A stretch of 64,000 bases of DNA, from contig NZ_CP115484.1 of NCBI RefSeq assembly GCF_027627475.1, positions 2,340,001 to 2,404,000 on the forward strand. Reading direction: 5' to 3'. The translations under genes and the position numbers were made by a program. Positions 25,901 through 37,900 of this stretch are shown one piece after another (position 1 is the stretch's first letter; each line of letters starts with the position of its first letter). The stretch is from Paenibacillus sp. SYP-B4298. Its GTDB lineage: Bacteria; Bacillota; Bacilli; Paenibacillales; Paenibacillaceae. The notes beneath the pieces were generated by a model that worked only from the letters and a program-made list of their open reading frames with translations, was not told the origin of the DNA and did no database searches.

Positions 25901-28900
25901 GCTCCACTGAAGCCGCAGCCTCCGACGCGCCGCCCGTTACCGTCGTCTGAATCGGATAATTTTCGTACACAATCAGGCTCTCGAACAGCGGCGTGCCTTG
26001 CGGTACGTCGCTCCAGCTCTGTATCTCGCTGAGCGCCGCATACTCATACACCTGCTTCGCCGACTGCTCCTCCTGCAGCTCGCGCAGGTAGGACACTACA
26101 TCCGTTCCGCTCTTCACCCGCACCCGTACCGGCAGCGTATTGATGAACAGCCCTACCATTGTCTCCACGCCCTCCAGCTCAGCCGGACGGCCCGATACGG
26201 TCGCTCCGAATACGACATCCGCTTCCCCGCTCCAGCGGCTCAGCAGCAGCGCCCATGCGCCCTGCACCAGCGTATTGAGCGTGAGCTGATGCGATCGCGC
26301 GAACTGGTTCAACTGTGCGCTCTCCGACACACTCAGCGGCCGCGCAGCCTCCGCGAAGCCCTTGGCTCCTCTGACCTCGCTTGCTGGCAACGCCGTCGGC
26401 CCTTCCACTCCTGACAGATACGTCTGCCAGAAGGTCGCTGCCGCCTGCCGGTCCTGCTGCTGCAGCCAGCCGATGTAGTCCCGGTATGGCCGGATAGAGG
26501 CCAGCTCCAGCTCGCGCCCACTGCAGATCGCTTCATACAGCGCAAAAAATTCCTGAATGACAATCGGATTGCTCCAGCCGTCCAGCAGCAGGTGATGGAA
26601 CGTCCACACCATGCTCACCGTCTGCTTGTCCCTCCGTATAAGCGCGAAGCGCATCAGCGGCGCCTGGCTGAAGTCGAAGCCCTGCTCCCTGTCCTCCAGC
26701 AGATACTGCTCCAGCTTCGTCTCCTGCTCTGAAGACGTGTACTCGCTCCAGTCCAGCTCTACAATTGGCAGGCGCACCTCATCGCTCACCGATTGCAGCG
26801 GCTGATCAAAGCCGCTTAGCTCGATACGGACGCGCAGCCCGCTATGTCGGCGGAGCAGCTCACGCCACGCCTGCTCGAAGGCCTGTCGGTTAAATGCTCC
26901 GCTCAGCGTCAAGCAGCTCTGCTCGCAATAGATGCCGGCATCCGGCCTGGCAAGCGAATGGTACAGCATCCCCTCTTGAAGCGGACTAAGCGGATACAGG
27001 TCGCGAATATGCCTGTCGGACGCATACAACCGATCTAATTGCTCTTGGGAGACCGCAAGCAACGGGAAATCCGATGGCGTCACCCCTCCGGCATGCGGCA
27101 GGCGGCAGTGATCTATCATGACGCGCAGCTCCTGCACGAAGGCTGCTGCCAGCCTTTCGATCGTCTCGACCCGATGCAGCCTTGAACTGAACGTCCAATT
27201 CAGTATCAACTGTCCGCCGCTGACACCGCCATTAATTTCGATCAGATGATCGCGCGGGGCATCTGGATGATGCGGCTGACCGGATGATTCCGGCGCTCCA
27301 GAGATCCATCCGCTCTCCTGAGCCATCTGATCCATTTGGCCCAAGTAGTTGAACAGAATACCCGGCGATTCCACATGCTCAAGTTGCTGTGCTGTCTCTG
27401 CATGTCCGTTAAGATAGCGCAGCAGCCCATAGCCGATGCCCTTATGCGGAATGCTGCGAAGCTGTTCCTTCACCCCCTTCAAATCCCGTTCCAGCGAACC
27501 GTCACCATCGAGTGCCAGCAGCACCGGATGAACCGTTGTAAACCATCCTACTGTGCGCGAAAGATCGACATCGTCGAACAAGTCCTCCCGCCCATGCTCC
27601 TCCAGATGGATACGTACTCGCTTCTCTCCCGTCCAGGCCGCGAGGGCCCTTGCAAGTGCCGTCATCAGAAGATCATTAATTCTCGTTCTGTACACCGGCG
27701 GCATCTCCTGCAGCAGTGCGGTCGTCGCCTCGGCATCCAGCACACTCATGATGGACTGCGCATCAGCGTAGGTATTTACCGCTGACACCGCCTCCAGCGA
27801 GACATCTCCATCGAGCGGCAACGGCAGTGGACGAAGACGCTCCTCCTGAAGCCAGTAAGTCCGCTCCTCTTGCATGGCAGGGGACTGCGCATAATCGTGC
27901 AGTCTTCTCGCCCATGCCTGGAACGAGGTCGTCTTGTCCGGCAGAGTAAGCGGCTCACCCTGCAGCGCCTGCGAATAGGCGGTCTGCAAATCCTCCATGA
28001 GAATACGCCAGGACACACCGTCCACCGCTAAATGGTGGATAATCAGCAGCAGTCGCGCCGGCTGCCCCGCACCCAGGTCGAATACTGCGGCGCGCATGAT
28101 CGGGCCGTTCTCCAGCGCCAGTGATTGTTGCAGTCGCTGCGCCTCCTCCTCGATTCGGCGTGTCTGCTCCTCCTGCTCCAGACCCGACAGATCCAGTCTG
28201 GTGACCGGCACACTCTCATCCGGTGCAGCTATCGTCTGACGCCAGCCCTCCTCTGTCTTCGCATAGCGAAGCCTCAATGCATCATGGTGGCGCGATAGCA
28301 ATGCCAGTGACTGGCGAATGGCTCTGGCATCCACCGGCTGGCGGATCGCGAGCAGCATCGCCTGATTCCAATGATGTCTTGAAGGAATCTCCTGCTCGAA
28401 GAACCAGTGCTGGATTGGCGTCAGCAGAACATCACCAGTGACCGGCCCCTGCTCCGCAATGACGGGAGCCGAGAGCTTTGCGACCGCGGCTAGCCCAGCC
28501 ACGGTCTGATGCTCGAACATCTGCTTCGGCGTCAGCTTCAAGCCAGCCTGTCCCGCTCGCGACACGATCTGAATGCTGACGATCGAGTCGCCCCCCAGCT
28601 CGAAGAAATTATCATGAATGCCGACCCGCGACACCCCAAGCGCCTGCGCCCATAGCTGGCAGAGCTGTGCCTCCACCGCATTTCGCGGCGCAGTATACTC
28701 CCGGCTCTCAGTCAGCTCCGGCTGCGGCAGCGCCTTGCGGTCGATCTTGCCGCTGGCTGTCAGCGGCAGCCGCTCCAGCAGCACGATCACGGACGGCACC
28801 ATGTACGCCGGCAACTGCTCCTCCAGCGCTTTGCGCCAGGACTGCCGCAGCTCCGACTCCGACACCGTTCCTGTCTCGCCCTGCTCCTGCGCCACCGCAT

Positions 28901-31900
28901 ACGCGATCAGACGCTTCTCGCCTCCGGCTCCTGCGCGAATTGCCGCCACCGCCTGCTTCACTCCAGGCTGGCTCGCCAGCGCTCCTTCCACCTCCTCCAG
29001 CTCGATCCGGTAGCCTCTCAGCTTCACCTGACCGTCCAGACGTCCTACATATTCCAACTGTCCATCCGTGCGATACCTTACCAGATCGCCCGTCCGGTAC
29101 AGCCGCGCCCCTGGCCGGAACGGATGCGCTACGAACACCGCCTCCGTCAGCTCCGGCTTGTTCAGGTAGCCCCGTGCCAGCCCGCGTCCGCCAATGTACA
29201 GCTCACCCGCTACGCCCACCGGCACCGGCTGACGATGCGCATCCAACACATACACCTCGGTGTTGGCGATCGGACGGCCGATCGGCACCTCCTCATACGC
29301 CGCCCGTTCCTCCGGCGCGCGGAAGGCCGTGCTGATCACCGTCGTCTCCGTCGGGCCATACGTGTTATACCAGGACACCCGTCCCTGAACCATCTCCTGC
29401 CATCGGGCATATTGCGCGGGCGATGGGCGCTCGCCGCCGATGATGACCGCTCGCACGCTTCCCGGCAGCTTCACCTCCCCGCTCGACAGGGACTGGCTCC
29501 ACTCCTGCCAATACGCTGTCGCCAGGTTCAGCACGCTCACCCGCTCCGACTCGATCAGCTCCGTGAACTCCCGCACGCCCAGCAGCCGCTCCCGCGGCAT
29601 GACCAGCGTTCCCCCATGCAGCCAGGTCGGGAAGATTTCCTCCACCGCGGCATCGAAGCTGATCGTCGCCATCTGCAGCACCCGGTCGCTGCTGCTCAAT
29701 TCATACAGCCTCCCGGCGCTCACATTATGGTTCAGCAGCGATCCGTGCGTGATGACTACACCTTTTGGCTGACCGGTCGAGCCCGAGGTATAGATCACGT
29801 AGGCCGCATGCTCCGGCTTCACGCCGCTCTTAGGCACAGTCGTCGCTTCCGCGGCGATCTGCTCCCGCTCCGCGTCCAGACAGACCGCCCGCGCATGGTG
29901 CTCCGGCAGCCGCGCGGCCACCGCCGACTGCGTCACCAGCAGCGGCAGCTTCGTGTCTGCCAGCATATAGGCGATCCGCTCCGCCGGATAGCTAGCGTCG
30001 ATCGGCACATACGCCGCTCCTGCCTTCAGGATGCCCAGCAGTCCTATCGCCAGCTCGGACGTCCGCTCCGCGCACAGCCCCACCAGCACCTCCGGCCCGG
30101 CTCCCAGTCGCCGCAGATAATGCGCCACCTGGTTCGACCGCTCCTCCAGCTCGCGGTACGTTAGCTGCTCCTCGCCTGCGATCAGCGCGGGCGCGTCCGG
30201 CGTTGCTGCGGCCTGCTCGGCGATCAGCTCATGCACGCACCGCTCCGGCAGCGCCTCCAAGGTCGCATTCCAGCTCTCCAGCAGCTCGGTCAGCTCGGCG
30301 GCCTCCAGCCATGGCAGCTCCGTCACCGCGCATTCCGGCTGCTCCGCCATCGCCAGCAGCAGCCGTGACAGCCGCTGTAGCAGTTCGGCTGCTCCCTGCT
30401 CATCCAGCCGGTCGGTCTCATACCCGAGCTGCAGCTCCAGCTCCTCTCCCGGCAGCACCGACAGCGTCAGCGGATAGTTCGTCCGCTCATATGCTTGTAC
30501 GCCCACGAGCTGAAGCCCATCGTGCTCGGCTGATTCCTCACTTGCAGCTTGGCCTCCAGCCTCGCCTGCCGCACTGCTGCTTGCCGCCGTGCCAGGCATC
30601 TCGCCAGACCTGGCTGTCCCACGCACACTCTCCACCTGAGTCGCCTGCTCTACCGATGCCCCGGCCTCAGCTTCCAGCTCCACTGAAGCCGCAGCCTCCG
30701 ACGCGCCGCCCGTTACCGTCGTCTGAATCGGATAATTTTCGTACACAATCAGGCTCTCGAACAGCGGCGTGCCTTGCGGTACGTCGCTCCAGCTCTGTAT
30801 CTCGCTGAGCGCCGCATACTCATACACCTGCTTCGCCGACTGCTCCTCCTGCAGCTCGCGCAGGTAGGACACTACATCCGTTCCGCTCTTCACCCGCACC
30901 CGTACCGGCAGCGTATTGATGAACAGCCCTACCATTGTCTCCACGCCCTCCAGCTCAGCCGGACGGCCCGATACGGTCGCTCCGAATACGACATCCGCTT
31001 CCCCGCTCCAGCGGCTCAGCAGCAGCGCCCATGCGCCCTGCACCAGCGTATTGAGCGTGAGCTGATGCGATCGCGCGAACTGGTTCAACTGTGCGCTCTC
31101 CGACACACTCAGCGGCCGCGCAGCCTCCGCGAAGCCCTTGGCTCCTCTGACCTCGCTTGCTGGCAACGCCGTCGGCCCTTCCACTCCTGACAGATACGTC
31201 TGCCAGAAGGTCGCTGCCGCCTGCCGGTCCTGCTGCTGCAGCCAGCCGATGTAGTCCCGGTATGGCCGGATAGAGGCCAGCTCCAGCTCGCGCCCACTGC
31301 AGATCGCTTCATACAGCGCAAAAAATTCCTGAATGACAATCGGATTGCTCCAGCCGTCCAGCAGCAGGTGATGGAACGTCCACACCATGCTCACCGTCTG
31401 CTTGTCCCTCCGTATAAGCGCGAAGCGCATCAATGGCGCCTGGCTGAAGTCGAAGCCCTGCTCCCTGTCCTCCAGCAGATACTGCTCCAGCTTCGTCTCC
31501 TGCTCCGAGGACGTAAACTTGCTCCAGTCCAGCTCCACGATCGGCAGAGCTGCTTCCTTTGCCAGGACCAACACAGGCTGCTCCAACCCTTCCCACTCGA
31601 CTCGGCTGTATAACACCGGATGGCGGTTCCATACACGAGCCCATGCCGCCACGAAAGCATCCCTTTGGAACGCTCCCTTCAACGTAAAGCAGCTCTGCTC
31701 GCAATAGATGCCGGAATGAGGCTCTGCAAGCGAATGGAATAGCATTCCGGTCTGCATCGGTGTCAATGGATACAGATCTTGCAGATGCGGCTCTTGTCTG
31801 TATAACTGGTCGAGGCGCGTGGACGTGATGGATACCAACGGGAAATCCGAAGGCGTCACGCCTCCTGCCCCAACGCTGCGGCAGTGAGCAATGATGTCGC

Positions 31901-34900
31901 GGAGCGATTGCACATACAGCTCCGCCAGCTTGGACATCTCTTCTTCCCGGAATACCTGCTCGCTGAACAGCAGACCTGCATGGAAGCATCCATCCGTCAC
32001 CATAGCGGCAATCTCGATCAAGTAGCGCCGGAGGCCGGACGAACTGCTGTCGAGTGCCGTCTCCTCATAAGCCGGAGCAAACCATGCATCCCTCACATCG
32101 CCCTGGCTCTGAGACAGACTCGACTGACCCAGATAATTGAACAATGCCACAGACTCTGGCATCGTAGACAGCCACCGGGATGCCTCGCTGTCACGACACA
32201 GATAACGCAACAAGCCATAGCCCGTTCCCCTTCTCGGAATACGGCGGAGCTCCTCCTTGACCCGCTTGAGCGAGCTGCCCGGCTCCTCTCCCGGCACAGC
32301 TTGCAGGCGCACCGGGTAGATGGAGGTGAACCAGCCGACGGTGCGCGATACATCCACATCGTCGAACAGCTCCTCCCGTCCATGCCCCTCCATATCGATC
32401 TGAAGCTGGGTAAGTCCCGTCCACTGATAGTACGCATCCATCAGTGCCGTCAACAGCACATCGTTGATCTGAGTACGATACACCGACGGCACCTCCTGCA
32501 GCAGTGCCCGCGTCTCCTCGGCAGAAAGCGCAGCAGATACCGAGCGGACAGTGTCTGCCGTATTGCGGCTCGCCGCTTCCGCATAACTGCTGCAATCCTG
32601 CCACGGCAGGTTGATTCCGAGCGGCTCAGCTAGCGTGCGCCAATGCTCCAGCTCTTGGCGAACCTCCACAGCTTGCGCATATTGTGCAAGACGGGCGGCG
32701 TACTGTTGATACGAGGTTGTTTTCGTCGGAAGCTGCACCTGATGGCCTGCCATTATCTGGCCATAGGCAGCCTCCAGATCTTCAGCCAGGATGCGCCAGG
32801 ACACGGCATCAACGGCCAGATGGTGAATGACGATAAACAATCGGGCGAATCCATGCTCCCGGCTTTCGAGCAGCGCCGCTCTCATTAGTGGGCCGTCTGA
32901 TAGATTCAGACCTGCCTGCAGCCTTCCGGTGAATTCTACGATCGCCGTATGTCTGTCCTGTTCAGTCAACCCTGACAGATCTTGATACTCTAGGATTGAT
33001 CCATCTTGTGCCGCCTCGGACCACTGTCTCCACTCGCCATTCTTCCTTTCAAACCGCAGACGCAGGGCATCATGTTGGCGAATCAGCTTCGCCATAGCCG
33101 CCTCCAGCGCCACACGGTCAACCGGCGTTGCTACAGACAGCAGCATCGACTGATTCCAGTAATCGCGATGCTCCATCTCCCTCTCGAAGAACCAATGCTG
33201 CACTGGCGTTAGCACAACCTCGCCGATCACCTCGCCTTGCTCCGCTTGTACATGCCTCCATACGGCTGATGCAGCCAGTCTGGCTATCGTCGGCTGCTCG
33301 AATACGAGCTTAGGTGTAATATAGATTCCGGCTTGCCGGGCACGGGACACCATCTGCAAGCTTAAGATCGAGTCGCCGCCAAGCTCGAAGTAATTGTCGT
33401 GCACGCCCACTTGCTTCACGCCCAGCACATCGCTCCAGATTCCAGCGAGTTGTCGTTCCAGCTCTGTACGCGGCAGCTCCAGCGGCTTGTCCTCCGCCAT
33501 TTGGCCTGTCTGCGGAGCGGGCAGCGCCTTGCGGTCCAGCTTCCCATTAGGAGACAGCGGCATCGCATCAAGAAACGTATAGCTAGCGGGCACCATGTAG
33601 TCTGGCAGCTTCTCCCGCAGGAATTGGCTCAGCTCTGCAGAATCGATCGGCTCTCCCTGTACTCGGGCGACATACGCCGCAAGCTGCTTATGTCCTCCAG
33701 CCAGCTCGCGAGCAATAACCGCCGCCTCCCGGACCGCAGGATGAGAGGCGAGCACAGCCTCGATCTCACCGAGCTCAATACGGAAGCCGCGAATTTTCAC
33801 CTGATGGTCTATCCGCCCGAGATACTCAATCACGCCATCCTCCATGTAGCGCGCCAGGTCTCCCGTCTTATAGAGGCGGGAGGCTCCGGAAGCATCGAAG
33901 GGATCGCGGATGAACCGCTCCGCAGTCAGCTTCGGCTGGTTCAGATAGCCGCGAGCCAGACCGATGCCGCCAATATGCAGCTCGCCTGGCACACCGACAG
34001 GCACCGGCCGCAACTGCTCATCCAGTATATAGATGCGAATATTGGCAATGGGTACACCGATCGGCACAACGCGCAGTGCGCTATCACGACAGCATGTCCA
34101 GTGGGTCACATCAATCGCTGCCTCCGTCGGCCCGTAGAGATTGTGCAGCTCTGCATCCATTCTTGCGAAGAATCGTTCCTGGCTCGGGTAAGGGAGCGCT
34201 TCGCCGCTGCACATGACATGGCGGATTGAAGCACAGCGCTCAATCTCCTCCTCCTCCAAGAACGCCTGCAGCATCGACGGTACAAAATGTATGACCGAGA
34301 TGCGTTCACGGACGATCAGATCGCGCAGATATGCCGAATCCCGATGTCCGCCGGGCGCTGCCAGCACCAGTGCCGCTCCGGTTATGAGCGGCCAGAAAAA
34401 CTCCCAGACCGATACGTCGAAGCTGAACGGTGTTTTTTGCAGCACGCGATCCTCTGCCGTCAATGCATAGCGCTCCTGCATCCATAACAATCGATTCACC
34501 ACGGCGCGGTGTATATTGACGACCCCCTTCGGCCGTCCCGTCGAGCCGGATGTATAGATGACATAGCACATATGGTCAGGAGACGGCCGTGAAGGTCGGG
34601 AGTTTGCCCCTGTCCCTTCCTCTGTCCCGATTCCTGTCTCTGACGCTGTCTCCAGATCAGTCCCATCAGCCAGCCTTTCAGCGCTCTCCGCTGCGATAGC
34701 CGCTTGCAGTTCATCCAGGCACAACGTCCTCGACGGCTCTGGCAGGCAATGCGACAGTCCGCGGACGCTGAGCACCAGCGGCATGCCGGAGTCCTCCAGC
34801 ATGAAGGCGATGCGATCGTGAGGATAATCAGGATCGATCGGGAGATATGCCCCACCCGCCTTCATGATCGCCAGCAGAGATAGCGCCATATCCAGGGATC

Positions 34901-37900
34901 GCTCCAGACATACGCCAACTATCGTCTCCGGACCGACGCCAAGACGCTGCAGATAACGCGCCAACTGATTCGCCCGCGCATCCAGCTCGGCATAGCTCCA
35001 CGTCTGCTCTCCGCAGATGATCGCAGGCAGTTGCGGCGTGCGCTGCGCCTGCTGCTCTATCAGTTGGTGAATGCATTGCTCCAGCGGATACTCCGCATCG
35101 GTCATATTCCAGCGGTTCAACTGCTCCTGCTCCTGATCGCTTAGTAGAGCGAGTGAGCTAACATGCTGTCCACCATCTGTGCACATTGTCCCGACCAGGC
35201 TGGCTAGATGGTTCAGCATTCGCTTCGCTGCCTGTGTCGACAGGCGAGCCGGATCATAGGTGAGTGCCAGCTCGAACGGGTCTCCCGGAACCGCCAGCAG
35301 CGTCAGTGGATAATTCGTCTGCTCAAACAGATACATCGAGCCGATGGACAGCCCGCCCCCATCATCTGCTTGCTGACCCGCAGCGCTGGCCGGGTAGTTC
35401 TCAAATACAACCAGACTGTCGAACAACTGAACCCCCTGCCCCAAGCTGCTGCAGCCTTGTATCATCTGCAACGGGCTGTACTCATACTCTCGTTGCTCCG
35501 CCTGCTTGCTCTGCACCTCCCGCAGCCACGCCAGCACGGTCTGTTGCTCCGGTATGGCGATGCGTACAGGCAGCGTATTAATGAAGATGCCCATCATCGA
35601 TTCCACTCCGTCCAGCTCCGCAGGCCGCCCAGACACTGTAGAACCGAATACGATGTCCTTGCCGCCGCCATACAAGCTGAGCAGCAACGCCCAGGCGCCC
35701 TGGATTACAGAGCTTGCCGTCAACTGATGACGTCGTGTAAAGCTGTGCAGTTGCTCTGTCGCCTCGCTGGACATCGCCAGCCGCTCCGTACAGTGCTCGC
35801 CCGGCTCCGCACCTCCTGCTGCCAGTTGCCCAGGCAACGGCGTAGGCTCGGCGAACCCTTGCAGCAGCTCTTGCCAGTACCGCTTGGCCCGCTCCATATC
35901 CTGCTGCTGCAGCCACTCAATATAGTCCCGGTAAGGACGAAGCGCTCCCAGCGTCAGCTCGCTGCCCTCTACAGCAGCATGATAGCCCTGCAGCACCTCG
36001 GCGATCAGAGCATTCATGCTCCAGCCGTCCAGCAGCAGATGATGGTAGCTCCACAGGAAATAATGACTATCCTCCGTCAGGCGAATGATGGCCATCCGCA
36101 TGAGCGGCGCACGCTCCAGGTCGAATCCTTGCCGCCTGTCCGCCAGCAGCCACGCCTCAATCATCGCCTCGCGCTCTGCTTCGCTATGCATGCGCCAGTC
36201 TCGCCGCTCAACGGGGACGACCGCATGGCGGTAGACAACCTGATGCGGAGCATCCAGCTCCTCCCAGAAAAATGCCGTCCGCAGCACCGCATGGCGCGCC
36301 GCTGCCTGCTTCCAGGCCTGTTCCATCGCATCAGGATGGAAGTCGCCCTGGATCACCCAGCTCATCTGCTCAAAATAGGCGGGCGAGCCTGGCTCATAGG
36401 CGGTATGGAACAGCATCCCCTGCTGCATCGGCGACAGCGGATATACATCCTCCACACCGCGGCCATCCCCGAGCAAGCGGTCAAGCTGAGGCTGTGACAG
36501 CTTCGCCAGCGGGAAGTCTGTTGGCGTTACGCCCCCGGAGCTCGGCTGCAGGCAATGCGCAATCAACTGCTCCAGCTCCTGCATATACCGCTCAGCAAGT
36601 CTCACAATACTGGCTCGTTCATGACGATGCTCGCTATAGGTCCATGTCATTCGCAGCGTGCCGCCCGCGACGAGCCCGGTCAGATCGATCAGATGCAGGC
36701 GCTGCTCGCGCTCGTCCTGCTCTGCCCCGGTCGACTCGGGAGCCTGAGCGAACAGGCGATCCTCCTTGGTGGTCAACACTTGATCGAACTGCCCCAGGTA
36801 ATTGAAGCTGAGCTGCGGCTTTGGTAGCTCATCAAGCTGCTTCGCCCTCTCGTTCCCGTTCATGTAGCGCAGCAAGCTGTAGCCTATACCATTGCGAGGT
36901 ATTCGGCGCAACTGCTCCTTGACCGACTTGATCGATTGAGCAACATCCGCAGCATCTACAGCATCAGCAGCTCCGCTTGCTTCGAGCAGCACGGGATACA
37001 TCGAGGTAAACCATCCGACTGTACGGGAAACATCCGCTTCAGCGAACAGCTCCTCGCGGCCGTGCCCTTCCATATGAAGGAGCAGACGAGCATTGCCTGA
37101 CCAGGAGGACACCGTTCGCAGCAGCGCGGCCAATAGCAGATCGTTAATCTGAGTACGATATACAGCAGGCACTTCCTGCAGCAACTGCTGCGTCCTCGAC
37201 GCGGACAGCTCTGTCACTACATCGCGGGACGATTCCACCGTGTTGTGTCCCGTCACATGATCAACCGGAAGCCCGGACACCTCCTGCCAGTTCCCGGATA
37301 GCCAGTAGGTAGCGTCTGACTGGAGCTTGTCCCCAGTCGCATACGCAGCCAGCTTGCCGGCCCAATCACGATAGGCCGTCGTCTTCGGCGGCAACTGGAT
37401 CGCATGACCCTCCAGCACCCCCTGCCCGATCCTCTCCAGATCCTCCATAATAATTCGCCAGGAGACACCGTCGACCCCCAGATGATGGATCACCAGCAGC
37501 AGCCTGCCGATCTGACCTGGCCCGAGGTCAAAATGCACCGCCCTCAGCAGCATGCCGGCATCCAGTGCGATCTGGCGCTGCGCCTCGGCTGCCTGTCGCT
37601 CGATCATCTCCTGCTGCTGCTCAGCAGGGATGCCGCTCAGGTCGATCGAGATGAGCGCGTCATGCGATACCGCGTCGGCATAGGACTGCTCCCATACCCC
37701 ATCCTCCTGAACGAACCGTGCCCGCAGCGCATCATGATGCGCGAGCAGCCGTTCCACTACAGCCCTCAGATGGTCGAGGGTCAACGACGGATGAACGCAG
37801 AACATCATGGATTGATTGAAATGATGAGGCGACTGCCATGGCTGCTCGAAGAACCAGCGCTGAATGGGCACAAGCGGAGCCGATCCGCTCACCATTCCCT

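Noticed and set aside
23908-31505. Direct repeats as a mobile element or CRISPR-like structure
   Set aside because: The repeats are coding, in frame and match NRPS domain borders; there are no terminal inverted repeats, target duplications or transposase.
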